A DNA stretch of 64,000 nt, from contig NZ_JQEC01000051.1 of NCBI RefSeq assembly GCF_000764185.1, forward strand, positions 90,969-154,968, written 5' to 3'. Positions 28,044 to 37,520 of the stretch are shown here, piece by piece. Origin of the DNA: Colwellia psychrerythraea. Lineage in GTDB: Bacteria > Pseudomonadota > Gammaproteobacteria > Enterobacterales > Alteromonadaceae. The notes below the pieces were generated by a model. It saw only the letters and a list, made by a program, of their open reading frames with translations. It did no database searches and was not told the origin of the DNA. The position numbers and the translations under genes are program-made. Positions within the stretch are counted from its first letter, which is position 1; each line of letters opens with the position of its first letter.

Positions 28044-28796
28044 TTACTTGCTCACTTTTGATTTATTTGAACGTAAGCTATTGACTTTAACCGGTCGAAA
28101 TTCAGGTCGTAATTGCCACTTAGGTTTAATGGGTGTTAACGGCAACACCCGCTTTTTGGCGATAATTACATAGACCGAGCCTAATGCAGGTAAATAGTCT
28201 TTAGCAAAGTTATGCCATTTACTCTGCAGACTCTCGAAACTTACTTCCCCTGTTAAACTGCTATGTAAACAACGTTGATCCGCTAAAATTTCAAAACCCA
28301 TTAGATGTAGCCAGTCTTTAATGCGCATCGGGGAGAAGAAGTGTTCATTCCAGGGAGTTTTACTTCGTCGATAGGGCAATAAACGATTTAAGCCAACCAG
28401 GCTTAACGGATTAAAGCCGGTTAACACCAGATAACCATTGGGGATCAATACTCTATTCGCTTCACGAATGACATGATGTGGGTCAAGTGAAAACTCTAAA
28501 GCATGGCTTAATAAACAGACATCAACACTATGCTCTTGTAGGGGCAAATCATCAATCTCACCAACCACGTTCGTTAAATCACTTTTAACACTGATATTTA
28601 CTTGATGATTTATAGTGCAATCGGCTATTTCTAGTTCACTGCTTAATGCGCCAAGTTTTACTAAGTGATAACCAAAAAACTTTGGCCACCACAACGCCAG
28701 TTCCTGTTCTATTGCCTTTTTAATAACCTCACCATTAGGCAAGGCTTGCCATGATCGAGGGTAATGCGGCTGTCTAAAAGCTAACGCTGGTTTCAT
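28044..28796 (-). CDS. yafS: SAM-dependent methyltransferase, YafS-like
   Basis: 250 residues. The central part, DLPLQEHSVDVCLLSHALEF, then EANRVLIPNGYLVLTGFNP, is the Methyltransf_11 post-I to III region. The glycine-rich SAM motif I is poorly conserved, as in YafS. A positively charged tail follows. The neighbour order yafS-gloB-mltD matches E. coli, which supports the name. The substrate is unknown. It is divergent from gloB, with a 150-bp shared promoter region. Confidence 0.8.
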   Translation of the reverse strand: MKPALAFRQPHYPRSWQALPNGEVIKKAIEQELALWWPKFFGYHLVKLGALSSELEIADCTINHQVNISVKSDLTNVVGEIDDLPLQEHSVDVCLLSHALEFSLDPHHVIREANRVLIPNGYLVLTGFNPLSLVGLNRLLPYRRSKTPWNEHFFSPMRIKDWLHLMGFEILADQRCLHSSLTGEVSFESLQSKWHNFAKDYLPALGSVYVIIAKKRVLPLTPIKPKWQLRPEFRPVKVNSLRSNKSKVSK

Positions 28797-28947
28797 AGAG
28801 TCTTCTTTAAAGCTTATTATATTACGAGTATAATAAGCTTGATGGTTGTAATGCTACAACAATATTTAATTGTGCTAAATGCCAATACCGAACTAACTAT
28901 ATAACTAATTAAATGAAGTATATAACGAACTAAGGGTAAAATCTCAT

Positions 28948-29745
28948 ATGTCTAACACTCACCATATTGTTACAGCAATACAAGCCTTCAACGATAATTA
29001 TATTTGGGCGTTAGCTGAGAAAAATAATGATAAAATTACCCTCATCGATCCGGGTGATGCGGGTGTTTGCATTGATTACCTACAAGAAAGCAATTTAGTC
29101 TTATCAAATATTTTGATTACTCATCATCATAGCGATCATGTTGGCGGTATTAAAAACTTGCTTGAATACGCCAAACTTCGAAAATGGCAGGTTACTGTTT
29201 ATGGACCTGCCAGTGAAAATATCGCTCAGCTTGATATTACATTAAAAGAAGGTGATGCAGTCACCTTAGCTGACACTCATTGCCAGTTAAATGTGCTTGA
29301 TCTACCTGGCCATACTAAAGGTCATATTGCTTATTATAATAAAGATATACTCTTTTGTGGTGATACTTTGTTTTCAGGTGGTTGTGGCCGATTGTTTGAG
29401 GGAACACCAGAACAAATGCATCACTCGCTATCAAAATTAGCCAGTTTACCAGCAAATACCTTAATCTACTGCGCGCATGAATATACTCAGGCCAACCTGG
29501 CGTTTGCTTTAGCCGTTGAGCCCGACAACAATGATTTGCATAAATATTCAGAGCTAGTAGCTTTAAAGCGTGATAAAAACCAAGCAAGCATACCAAGTAA
29601 TATTGCACTAGAGCGACAAATAAATCCTTTTTTACGCTGCCATGAGCCAGCTATTAAACAAGCCGCACAAGCTTATAGTAAGAAGAAACAAACTAGTGAT
29701 AGTGAGGTTTTTTCAGTAATTAGAGCATGGAAGGATAACTTCTAA
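28948..29745 (+). CDS. gloB: Hydroxyacylglutathione hydrolase (glyoxalase II)
   Basis: 265 residues with the metallo-beta-lactamase motif THHHSDHVGG, giving the two-zinc site, and further ligands in LPGHTKGHIAYY and LFCGDTLFSGGCGRL. The C-terminal HAGH domain has CAHEYTQANLAFALAVEP, binding glutathione. It hydrolyses S-lactoylglutathione to lactate in methylglyoxal detoxification. Length is standard. The gene lies upstream of mltD as in E. coli and is divergent from yafS. Confidence 0.96.
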   Translation: MSNTHHIVTAIQAFNDNYIWALAEKNNDKITLIDPGDAGVCIDYLQESNLVLSNILITHHHSDHVGGIKNLLEYAKLRKWQVTVYGPASENIAQLDITLKEGDAVTLADTHCQLNVLDLPGHTKGHIAYYNKDILFCGDTLFSGGCGRLFEGTPEQMHHSLSKLASLPANTLIYCAHEYTQANLAFALAVEPDNNDLHKYSELVALKRDKNQASIPSNIALERQINPFLRCHEPAIKQAAQAYSKKKQTSDSEVFSVIRAWKDNF

Positions 29746-29851
29746 TCACATAAACAACACATGCCTTATAGCGGGATTTATTTTTAACTAACGCTTAATT
29801 ATGCTAAGGTCCTACATCATTTTTTATTCCCGCTGATTTTACTGGTTTTTC

Positions 29852-31489
29852 ATGAAGTATTTAATATTACCCGTTGTAGTTCTTTTAGCTGGCTGTCAAA
29901 GCCTCTCCTTAAGTGAAAGTAATGTAGCAGATAATGCTCAACTAGAAACTGCAGACGCGGTTGAAATCCATCAAGCATTATTAGCAGATGAAAGCATTGA
30001 TGTAACCCACCCAATTGCTGATGTTGAATTTTCTCTAAAAGATAAAAAGTCTCTGGCAGAAAATAATATTTGGCCACGCATTCAAAGCCAGCTAACTTTT
30101 GATATTCCAGAAGAAAAACGTCTTGTATCTCAACGTAATTGGTATGTAAAACACCCAAGTTACCTAAAACGTGTAGCTAAACGAGCTGAGCCCTTCCTTT
30201 ATTATATCGTTGAAGAATTAGAAAAAAATGATATGCCCATTGAACTGGCACTTTTACCCGTAGTAGAAAGTGCTTTTGACCCTTTTGCTTATTCCCATGG
30301 CCGCGCTTCTGGTATGTGGCAATTTGTACCAGCCACTGGTGAACGTTTTGGCATGAAGCAAAACTGGTGGTATGACGGCAGGCGAGATATTGTTGCTTCA
30401 ACGCAAGGTGCGATTAAATACCTGAAGTATTTACATAAATTCTTCGATGGTGATTGGATGTTAGCGTTAGCCGCTTATAACTCTGGCGAAGGTCGTGTTA
30501 GAAATGCAGTTAGAAAAAATAAACGCCTAGGTAAACCTACCGATTTTTGGTCACTTGATTTACCAAGAGAAACTCGTGCATATGTACCAAAATTATTAGC
30601 TTTAGCTGATATTATAAAACGGCCACAAGATTTTAATTTAACCCTATATTCAATTGATAACAAAACTGTTTTGAGCCAAGTTGACATCAAATCACAACTT
30701 GATTTAGCGAAAGCGGCAACATTAGCAGGTTTAACATTAGCCGAATTACAACGACTCAATCCTGGTTTTAATCGTTGGGCTACCGACCCCGATGGCCCTC
30801 ACCGCTTATTATTACCTACTCATACAGTTGAAAAATTTGAGCTCGGCCTGAATAAATTAAGTAAAAAAGATCGTTTAGCTTGGCAGCGCTATAAAATTAA
30901 AAATGGTGACAATTTAGGGGTAATTGCCAACAAATTTAATACCCGTGTTGATTTAATACAACAAGTAAACAACATTAAAGGCAATCAAATTCGTGCCGGT
31001 AAACATTTACTTATTCCTGTCGCAGCAAAATCACTAGATAGTTATGTTTTTTCACAAGAGCAGCGCATTGCTAAAAAACAAAGTAGACCTGGTAAAGGTC
31101 GCAAGGTGGTCCATACAGTAAAATCGGGTGACAACCTATGGGACATAGGCCAAAAATACAAAGTGAATGGTAAAAGCATTGCTAAATGGAATGGTTTTGC
31201 GCCAAGAGATACCTTAAAGCTAGGTCAAAAGTTAGTCATTTGGCAAAAAGATACCAACAAGTCGAACAATTCAAGCTACGCCAATAGTAAAACGGGTAAC
31301 AATGTCGAAAATGCTATTATGCGCAATATTACTTATAAAGTCCGTCGTGGTGACTCTTTTGCGCGCATAGCTGATAAATTTAATGTTCGCATTAGTGATA
31401 TCGAGCGTTGGAACAAGCTTGATAGAAATAAATATTTACAGCCAGGCCAGCGTTTAAAGCTTTCTGTGGATGTGACTAATAATATTTAG
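29852..31489 (+). CDS. mltD: Membrane-bound lytic murein transglycosylase D
   Basis: 545 residues. A lipoprotein signal ends in the lipobox LLAGC, with Cys at residue 15. The SLT catalytic domain begins around residue 130; ALLPVVESAFDPFAYSHGRA contains the catalytic glutamate and GMWQFVPATGERFG follows. Three LysM domains begin near residues 347, 420 and 494, each with the GDxxxxIxxKF pattern. It cleaves peptidoglycan glycan strands with formation of 1,6-anhydroMurNAc, anchored in the outer membrane. The three LysM repeats vary in number among relatives. It is followed by a strong terminator. Confidence 0.96.
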   Translation: MKYLILPVVVLLAGCQSLSLSESNVADNAQLETADAVEIHQALLADESIDVTHPIADVEFSLKDKKSLAENNIWPRIQSQLTFDIPEEKRLVSQRNWYVKHPSYLKRVAKRAEPFLYYIVEELEKNDMPIELALLPVVESAFDPFAYSHGRASGMWQFVPATGERFGMKQNWWYDGRRDIVASTQGAIKYLKYLHKFFDGDWMLALAAYNSGEGRVRNAVRKNKRLGKPTDFWSLDLPRETRAYVPKLLALADIIKRPQDFNLTLYSIDNKTVLSQVDIKSQLDLAKAATLAGLTLAELQRLNPGFNRWATDPDGPHRLLLPTHTVEKFELGLNKLSKKDRLAWQRYKIKNGDNLGVIANKFNTRVDLIQQVNNIKGNQIRAGKHLLIPVAAKSLDSYVFSQEQRIAKKQSRPGKGRKVVHTVKSGDNLWDIGQKYKVNGKSIAKWNGFAPRDTLKLGQKLVIWQKDTNKSNNSSYANSKTGNNVENAIMRNITYKVRRGDSFARIADKFNVRISDIERWNKLDRNKYLQPGQRLKLSVDVTNNI

Positions 31490-31564
31490 CCAGCGACTTA
31501 CTTGACTCAAGCACGCAAAGTAATTAACTGGTTCAGCCTTTGAATTACTCAAATATGTGTAGAC

Positions 31565-31592
31565 AAAACGAGCATTAATGCTCGTTTTTTTT
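31565..31592 (+). terminator. Rho-independent terminator after mltD
   Basis: AAAACGAGCAT pairs with ATGCTCGTTTT in one 24-bp palindrome (31565-31588), followed by T residues to 31591. It can also serve the convergent lipoprotein gene weakly. Confidence 0.85.
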
Positions 31593-31631
31593 CCTGTTTT
31601 TCTTGTCTCTACTTAGCTTAACCTGATGAGG

Positions 31632-32117
31632 TTATAAACGCTGACTAGTAAAATCGACAAAGGAAGTCTGTTTCTGCTCCAACGTTTCTACAGTTATCCA
31701 CAATCGCCAAACCATTTTGTCTTCACTACAACTCGCTAATAAGCTTTGCGCTGAATAAATTGTTCCCTCAGCTGATTGCTCGAAAAAAATAGGCACCTTG
31801 CCCATAAACATTTCCTTGCCTTCTAAATAGGCTGAGACCTTACTAATACGTTGTTTAGCCCCTTGCTTAGACTGGGAAAATTCAGTTAGTTCAGCTAATT
31901 CAATAACAAAAGGTAACTCGGTTTTTATTTCGGCCCCTAACTGCGGTTGAGAAAACTTGACACTAAAACTAACAAATTCTGTATTAATTTCACACACACT
32001 CTGACTATCAATACATTGTGCTGGTATTTTATCAGTCATGGTTTTTTCTTGTTCAATGACAGGTGTACACGCGCTAATAAGTAAAACAAGTGCGATGAAA
32101 AATAGTTGTTTTGCCAC
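31632..32117 (-). CDS. Hypothetical lipoprotein
   Basis: 161 residues. The signal sequence ends at the lipobox LLISAC, with Cys at residue 17, so it should be lipid-anchored. The mature part has a pair of closely spaced cysteines (PAQCIDSQSVC) and a beta-rich body (FVSFSVKFSQPQLGAEIKTE) with the aromatic MVWRLWITVET near the end. I do not recognise a named family. It is divergent from the FNR-like regulator gene, with about 100 bp between them, so a link with respiration is possible but unproven. Confidence 0.75.
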   Translation of the reverse strand: MAKQLFFIALVLLISACTPVIEQEKTMTDKIPAQCIDSQSVCEINTEFVSFSVKFSQPQLGAEIKTELPFVIELAELTEFSQSKQGAKQRISKVSAYLEGKEMFMGKVPIFFEQSAEGTIYSAQSLLASCSEDKMVWRLWITVETLEQKQTSFVDFTSQRL

Positions 32118-32217
32118 GATAAATGCCTAATCTCTGCGATAAAGTTGTTATTATCTACTAACGTCAGTAAACTAGCCAGCCTTAGTATTAGCTATCTACA
32201 CTAGTTTCCCTGATATC

Positions 32218-32988
32218 ATGACCATAACCAGTAAAGCGGCAATGCAAGATGCTGAACACTATATAGACTGTGAGAAATGTTCAATGCAAGCAGTTTGCCG
32301 ACCTATCGGCTCAGAAGAGCAAACCATTGATTTAACGAGTAACTATTTAACTAGGCAGGTTAAAGTAAAGGCAAACCAAAGTTCATCACTTAATTTAAGG
32401 CAAACACCTGGTGCAAAACTGTTTGAGCAAGGCCAGGCGCTAACAGCAATATTTGCTGTGTGTACGGGTACATTTAAATTATCTAGAAAAAACGAAGCTG
32501 GTATTGAAAGAGTGGTTGGCTTTCGTTTTCCTGGTGAGTTAATTGCTGAAGACGCATTATTTTTAAAAGAGTATAACTACAGTGCAATCGCCCTAGGTGA
32601 TAACACTGTGTGTAAAATTAACGTCGAAAAGTTATCCGCATGCTCTAAAGTCGCACCTGAATTTCAACAAAATTTAATTCTGTTACTAACCAAACAAAGC
32701 TTTGAACAACAGCGTAATTCACAAGCACTAATAGGCCAGAAATCAGCTGAATGTTTACTTGCAGCTTTTTTACTTAATATTTGCCAACGTAATGCAAAAC
32801 ACTCAGGCTGCGATACTCAAACGGAATTAGCCATTAGTCGTCATGATATTGCCAGTTTCCTTGGTATACGTCGTGAAACACTTAGCCGATTGTTGTCTAA
32901 ATTCCAACGAGAACAACTTATTAAGATTAAAAACAAACACCTAACCTTACTGTCAATCGATGGTTTAAAGCAACTTGATAATAACTAG
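32218..32988 (+). CDS. FNR-type [4Fe-4S] transcription regulator, divergent paralogue
   Basis: 256 residues of the CRP/FNR family. N-terminal cysteines Cys18-x2-Cys21-x5-Cys27 (CEKCSMQAVC) and a central Cys132 (NTVCKI) match the four cluster ligands of E. coli FNR. The DNA-binding helix ISRHDIASFLGIRRETLSRLL retains the E-xx-SR residues that read TTGAT half-sites. It therefore probably binds FNR boxes in response to oxygen. It differs strongly from the second FNR at 41153, notably in the beta-roll and in a QNNL-rich linker. It lies just upstream of ccoN on the same strand and may act on it. Start could be Met9. Confidence 0.88.
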   Translation: MTITSKAAMQDAEHYIDCEKCSMQAVCRPIGSEEQTIDLTSNYLTRQVKVKANQSSSLNLRQTPGAKLFEQGQALTAIFAVCTGTFKLSRKNEAGIERVVGFRFPGELIAEDALFLKEYNYSAIALGDNTVCKINVEKLSACSKVAPEFQQNLILLLTKQSFEQQRNSQALIGQKSAECLLAAFLLNICQRNAKHSGCDTQTELAISRHDIASFLGIRRETLSRLLSKFQREQLIKIKNKHLTLLSIDGLKQLDNN

Positions 32989-33191
32989 CCTTAATCGGGT
33001 AGGTAATTAAACTAGCTTATACTTTTAATCTGCTGAAAATCGTCTATAAATAGGGTTAGTCCTAAGTACATTAATATTTATCAAATGATGAAATGTAATT
33101 GATAAAAAATCTTTGCTAACTCATTGACTTTTTATTACCTTTTTATCTTGTTGTAAATATCCATATTTGATTTAGGGCTAATTCTCTTTTA

Positions 33192-33205
33192 TTGATCTAC
33201 ATCAA
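33192..33205 (+). promoter_or_regulatory. FNR box upstream of ccoN
   Basis: TTGATCTACATCAA is an exact match to the FNR consensus TTGAT-N4-ATCAA. Its centre lies about 41.5 bp upstream of the start predicted from the AT-rich -10 at 33229-33236, the class II activation geometry. It is the expected control for a high-affinity cbb3 oxidase. Confidence 0.88.
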
Positions 33206-33286
33206 ATTTAAACGCGCATAGTTGTTGATTTATATGCTCTGCAAAGGGTAAAATTGCCGGGATTTTGACACATTCACTTACACTGA

Positions 33287-33302
33287 CGTGACATATATCA
33301 CA
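33287..33302 (+). promoter_or_regulatory. CRP-like dyad upstream of ccoN
   Basis: CGTGACATATATCACA fits the CRP core GTGA-N6-TCAC exactly, with one outer mismatch. It lies downstream of the predicted FNR-dependent start, so it might repress, or serve a second promoter. The role is unknown. Confidence 0.45.
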
Positions 33303-33419
33303 GCTCAATGAGCAAACACATAGAGTTAGTATGAATTGTGTCCTATATCTAAGATTTTTACTTTAGGTATTACAGCAAAACATACTATCGATTAATAATA
33401 ACACTGCGGAATTCTTAAC

Positions 33420-34844
33420 ATGACCACAAGTAATACGTCAGCAGTAGACTACAACTTCGATGTTGTACGTCAGTTTACTGTAATGACTGTAATCTGGGGA
33501 ATCGTTGGTACACTTGTAGGTGTACTTATCGCGGCACAATTAATTTGGCCTGCGTTAAACTTCGATACACCTTGGTTAACCTACTCCCGTCTTCGTCCAC
33601 TTCATACTAATGCGGTAATTTTTGCCTTTGGTACAAGTGCTTTATTTGCCACGTCTTATTACGTAGTGCAACGTACCTGTCAAACCCGATTATTTGGCGG
33701 TAAATTAGCAGCCTTTACCTTTTGGGGTTGGCAAGCTGTTATTGTTGCAGCGGTAATCACCCTACCTTTAGGTTATACCTCTTCAAAAGAGTACGCTGAG
33801 CTAGAGTGGCCAATTGATATTCTCATTGCTGTGGTATGGATTTCCTACGCCATTGTTTTCTTTGGCACTTTAATTAAGCGTAAAACTTCACATATTTACG
33901 TGGCTAACTGGTTCTTCGGTGGTTTTATTATCACTGTTGCGGTATTGCACATTGGTAACTCAATGGTAATTCCTGTTTCGGCAATGAAGTCATATTCCAT
34001 CTATTCTGGTGCTATCGATGCCATGATGCAGTGGTGGTATGGACATAACGCCGTTGGTTTCTTATTAACTGCTGGTTTCTTAGGTATGATGTATTACTTC
34101 GTACCAAAACAAGCCGAACGTCCAGTTTACTCTTACCGTTTATCTATTGTTCATTTTTGGGCACTAGTTTCTTTATATATTTGGGCTGGCCCACATCACC
34201 TACATTACACTGCATTGCCTGATTGGGCACAGTCTGTTGGTATGGTAATGTCTATCGTATTATTCCTACCTTCATGGGGTGGTATGATCAACGGCATTAT
34301 GACCCTTTCTGGCGCGTGGCATAAACTCCGCACCGACCCTATTTTACGCTTCTTAATTGTTTCATTATCTTTCTACGGTATGTCTACCTTTGAAGGCCCA
34401 ATGATGGCGATTAAATCAGTAAATGCTTTATCTCATTACACTGACTGGACTATTGGTCACGTACATTCAGGCGCGCTAGGCTGGGTTGCTATGATTTCAA
34501 TTGGTGCTATGTACCATTTAATCCCAGTATTATTTAATCAAGGACGTATGTTCAGTATTCGTCTGATTAACGTGCATTTTTGGTTACACACTTCAGGCGT
34601 AGTACTGTATATCGTTGCTATGTGGATTTCAGGTGTTATGCAAGGGTTAATGTGGAGAGCAGTAAACAGTGACGGTACGTTGACATACAGTTTCGTTGAA
34701 AGTTTAACCGCATCTTACCCGTTCTACTTTATGCGTTTCATCGGCGGTGTGTTAGTTGTTGCTGGCTTTATATTAATGGCCTACAACATGTTTAAAACAA
34801 TTTATGCTAAAGACGGAAGTCTTAAGCCTATTGAAGCAGAATAA
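33420..34844 (+). CDS. ccoN: cbb3-type cytochrome c oxidase subunit I
   Basis: 474 residues with about 12 membrane helices. Heme and copper ligands are seen in [13 protein letters not shown] (low-spin heme His), [16 protein letters not shown] (CuB His), the [13 protein letters not shown] pair of CuB histidines, and [12 protein letters not shown] (heme His pair). It is the catalytic subunit of the high-affinity oxidase in the inner membrane, reducing oxygen and pumping protons. It is the first gene of ccoNOQP. Its promoter carries an FNR box. The call is secure. Confidence 0.98.
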   Translation: MTTSNTSAVDYNFDVVRQFTVMTVIWGIVGTLVGVLIAAQLIWPALNFDTPWLTYSRLRPLHTNAVIFAFGTSALFATSYYVVQRTCQTRLFGGKLAAFTFWGWQAVIVAAVITLPLGYTSSKEYAELEWPIDILIAVVWISYAIVFFGTLIKRKTSHIYVANWFFGGFIITVAVLHIGNSMVIPVSAMKSYSIYSGAIDAMMQWWYGHNAVGFLLTAGFLGMMYYFVPKQAERPVYSYRLSIVHFWALVSLYIWAGPHHLHYTALPDWAQSVGMVMSIVLFLPSWGGMINGIMTLSGAWHKLRTDPILRFLIVSLSFYGMSTFEGPMMAIKSVNALSHYTDWTIGHVHSGALGWVAMISIGAMYHLIPVLFNQGRMFSIRLINVHFWLHTSGVVLYIVAMWISGVMQGLMWRAVNSDGTLTYSFVESLTASYPFYFMRFIGGVLVVAGFILMAYNMFKTIYAKDGSLKPIEAE

Positions 34845-34855
34845 GGAGAATAGAC

Positions 34856-35500
34856 ATGAAAAATTCACATGAAAAAGTTGAAAAAAATGTTGGTCTGTTC
34901 TTTCTATTTACAGTCTTTGCAATCAGCATCGGTGGTTTAGTAGAAATTACGCCATTGTTCTTCCAAAAAGAATTGGCAACACCCGTTGATAACTTAAAGC
35001 CTTATACAGCCCTACAAATGGAAGGCCGTGATATCTACATCCGTGAAGGTTGTAGTAACTGTCACAGCCAAATGATTCGTCCATTTCGTGCTGAAACAGA
35101 GCGTTACGGTCATTACAGTGTAGCCGGCGAGCATGTTTGGGAACATCCATTTTTATGGGGTTCTAAGCGTACTGGTCCTGATTTAGCACGTGTTGGTGGT
35201 CGTTATAGTGATGATTGGCATATTGCCCACTTAACAGACCCTCGTTCAGTGGTACCAGAGTCAAACATGCCAGCTTATAATTGGTTAAACACTAATACTC
35301 TTGATGGTGAAATAACAGGTAAAAAGTTAGAAACATTTAACTTTTTAACACGTAATCGTAGTCATAAAGATGAAAATGGCAAAGCAATTCCGCTTTATAC
35401 TCAAGCAGAAATTGACGGTGCTAAAGATGCGGTAAAAGGTAAAACTGAAATGAGTGCCTTGATTGCTTACCTGCAATCACTTGGCCATGCGTTGAAGTAG
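34856..35500 (+). CDS. ccoO: cbb3-type cytochrome c oxidase subunit II (monoheme)
   Basis: 214 residues. One N-terminal membrane anchor (about residues 12-32) is followed by a periplasmic domain with heme c motif Cys66-Ser-Asn-Cys69-His70. The second axial ligand is probably the methionine in [10 protein letters not shown]. The [18 protein letters not shown] segment is typical of CcoO. It passes electrons from CcoP to CcoN. It begins 11 bp after ccoN, with a GGAG ribosome-binding site. Confidence 0.98.
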   Translation: MKNSHEKVEKNVGLFFLFTVFAISIGGLVEITPLFFQKELATPVDNLKPYTALQMEGRDIYIREGCSNCHSQMIRPFRAETERYGHYSVAGEHVWEHPFLWGSKRTGPDLARVGGRYSDDWHIAHLTDPRSVVPESNMPAYNWLNTNTLDGEITGKKLETFNFLTRNRSHKDENGKAIPLYTQAEIDGAKDAVKGKTEMSALIAYLQSLGHALK

Positions 35501-35505
35501 CCCTG

Positions 35506-35712
35506 ATGGATTACGGAACACTTAGAGGGCTTGTTGCCCTCCTTATATTGGCGTTGTTTATTATCATTGTTGTATGGTCATATTCAAAAAAGCGTAAAGA
35601 CTCATTTGATGATGTCGCAAACTCTATTTTTGAAGAAGACAAAGTAAATACAGCAGATAAAAAACGTCATCTCGATAAAGATAGCAAACAGGAGACGAAT
35701 AATAATGTCTAG
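35506..35712 (+). CDS. ccoQ: cbb3 oxidase small subunit CcoQ
   Basis: 68 residues. One membrane helix (about residues 8-26) is followed by a charged cytoplasmic tail beginning YSKKRKDSFDDVANSIFEED, the usual CcoQ/FixQ layout. It stabilises the complex. The gene sits between ccoO and ccoP, overlapping ccoP by 8 bp. Confidence 0.93.
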   Translation: MDYGTLRGLVALLILALFIIIVVWSYSKKRKDSFDDVANSIFEEDKVNTADKKRHLDKDSKQETNNNV

Positions 35713-36676
35713 CTTCTGGAATATATGGGTTTGGGTTCTTACCCTTGGCTCGTTAGTAGGTTGTTTTTTAATACTACGTATGTGCTTAAAGAACTTCGCA
35801 GGCGTTGAAGAAGGCGAATCAATGGGTCATACTTTTGATGGCATTGAGGAGTTAAACAATCCTTTACCTAAATGGTGGAGCACGTTTTTCTTATTAACAA
35901 TCGTTTGGGCATTTGGTTATATTGCACTTTATGGTTTAGGTGGTTGGGGTGGTCTGTTAGGTTGGAAAAGCTCAAACCAGGGTATTTTAAACCTAGCGGA
36001 ATCAAAAGCTAAAACCTTAGAGAACCTAAGTAAAGATTCTGGCGTATTAGTACAATATGACCGTGAAGTTGCCGCTGCTGATGCTAAGTACGGTCCAATA
36101 TTTGACGCTTACGCTGCGCGTAGCATTGAAGATTTAGCAACCGATGGCGAAGCATTGAAAGTGGGCCAACGTTTGTTTATTCAAAACTGTTCACAATGTC
36201 ATGGCTCTGATGCACACGGTACTACCGGTTTCCCTAACCTAGCGGATAAAGACTGGTTGTATGGCGGCACACCTGAAATAATTAAAGAGACCATTATGAA
36301 TGGTCGTATTGCTACTGGTATGATGGCTTGGGAAGGCGCATTAGGCGGCGACCAAGGTGTTAAAGAGGTTGCAGCTTACGTTATCAGCCTAAGTGGTCGT
36401 TCTGTTGACCCTGAGTTAGCCAAAGCAGGTAAAGGTAAGTTTGCCTTATGTGCTGGTTGTCATGGCCCTGAAGGTCAAGGTAGCTTAGCTTTAGGTTTAC
36501 CAATGGGCGCGCCAAACTTAACCGATAATATCTGGTTATATGGTGGTTCAAAACGTGTGATTGAAGAGTCTATTCGTTATGGCCGTGCTGGTGTTATGCC
36601 GCCATGGAAAGACATTCTTGGTGAAGAAAAAGTTCACTTAATCAGTGCTTATGTTTATAGTCTTTCGCAAGATTAA
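35705..36676 (+). CDS. ccoP: cbb3-type cytochrome c oxidase subunit III (diheme)
   Basis: 323 residues. Two N-terminal membrane helices (about residues 5-25 and 57-80), a FGYIALYGLGGWGG linker, then two cytochrome c domains with heme motifs Cys162-x2-Cys165-His166 (CSQCHGSD) and Cys249-x2-Cys252-His253 (CAGCHGPEG). The DGIEELNNPLPKWWSTFF segment is diagnostic for CcoP/FixP. It accepts electrons from cytochrome c4/c5 or bc1. It starts inside the end of ccoQ, behind an AGGAG site. It is followed by a terminator, which separates the structural genes from the assembly genes. Confidence 0.98.
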   Translation: MSSFWNIWVWVLTLGSLVGCFLILRMCLKNFAGVEEGESMGHTFDGIEELNNPLPKWWSTFFLLTIVWAFGYIALYGLGGWGGLLGWKSSNQGILNLAESKAKTLENLSKDSGVLVQYDREVAAADAKYGPIFDAYAARSIEDLATDGEALKVGQRLFIQNCSQCHGSDAHGTTGFPNLADKDWLYGGTPEIIKETIMNGRIATGMMAWEGALGGDQGVKEVAAYVISLSGRSVDPELAKAGKGKFALCAGCHGPEGQGSLALGLPMGAPNLTDNIWLYGGSKRVIEESIRYGRAGVMPPWKDILGEEKVHLISAYVYSLSQD

Positions 36677-36753
36677 TAAGCAATATCACTGATATTGAAT
36701 GAGTTAGCTCAAAACTGTTCATGTAGACAGTTTTAGCCAGCATTTCACTTATT

Positions 36754-36794
36754 AAAAAAGCCCTTGTTACAGTTTGTAATCAAGGGTTTTTTTA
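36754..36794 (+). terminator. Rho-independent terminator after ccoNOQP
   Basis: CCCTTG-TTAC pairs with GTAA-T-CAAGGG (one bulge), flanked by six A residues on the left and seven T residues on the right. Read-through or a separate promoter must serve fixH. Confidence 0.8.
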
Positions 36795-36889
36795 TACTTT
36801 TTACTGAGCTGAAAACTAGCTGCTAGCTCAGAATAAAGTTATAATCTACCCACTTTTAATACCATACATTAAACCTACTATTATTTATT

Positions 36890-37423
36890 ATGGCTTCATC
36901 TAATCTTATGAAAACATCTGAACCAGAGCAAATTTCTTATTGGTATCGTGAGCCTTGGGCTTGGGTCGTATTCCTATTACCTTTAAAGGCTATTATCGTA
37001 GGTATCCCTTATTATATTATTGCCAATACCAATCCCGACCCCATAGTGATCGGCGATTACTACAAAAAGGGGAAATATATTAATTTAGAAGTCTCTAAGG
37101 TCAAATTGGCACAAAAATTAGGCATGAAGTTTGCCCTTAAAATGACTGACAATGAGTTGATTATCAAACCAACAGGCATAGAAAAAGTATTCCCTGTACT
37201 CAATATTAATTTTTTCCACCCTACTTTGGAAGGCAAAGACTTTAACCTTGCCTTAACACCTGATGGTAATGGACATTTTAGACACCAATTTGATCACCCA
37301 GTTAACGGTAAATGGAAACTAACACTGAGCTCTTTTAAAGGTGACTGGAAGATTCAAAATACCATTTACTTACCGCAAAGTAACTTTATTGATATTGTGC
37401 CTGATCCAACCAGAGCGCAATAA
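36890..37423 (+). CDS. fixH: FixH/CcoH-family cbb3 assembly protein
   Basis: 177 residues. After YWYREPWAWVVFLLPLKAI a single membrane helix leads to a periplasmic domain with PDPIVIGDYYKKGKYIN, the FixH pattern, and a beta-sandwich ending HFRHQFDHPVNGKWKLTL. FixH/CcoH works with the copper ATPase CcoI in delivering copper to, or stabilising, the oxidase. No ribosome-binding site is obvious at Met1 or Met7. It lies directly upstream of ccoI. Confidence 0.88.
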   Translation: MASSNLMKTSEPEQISYWYREPWAWVVFLLPLKAIIVGIPYYIIANTNPDPIVIGDYYKKGKYINLEVSKVKLAQKLGMKFALKMTDNELIIKPTGIEKVFPVLNINFFHPTLEGKDFNLALTPDGNGHFRHQFDHPVNGKWKLTLSSFKGDWKIQNTIYLPQSNFIDIVPDPTRAQ

Positions 37424-37520
37424 CTTAGTCGGATAGGGAAGCCTATCGGGAAAGAACACATTTATCTCATACCCATAAGCAGATGCTACGTTAGCGTTTG
37501 CTTTTACTAGAAAGTAAACC

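Larger units (their letters stand above)
32989..33419 (+). promoter_or_regulatory. ccoNOQP promoter region
   Basis: 431 bp without a gene. It carries an FNR box at 33192-33205 and a CRP-like dyad at 33287-33302. A -10-like TTTATA/TATATG cluster at 33229-33236 sits where an FNR class II promoter (site centred near -41.5) would need it. No open frame or terminator was identified within it. Confidence 0.6.

Noticed and set aside
36754..36794. Small RNA gene between ccoP and fixH
   Set aside because: The only structure is a compact hairpin with a T-run directly after ccoP, explained as a terminator.
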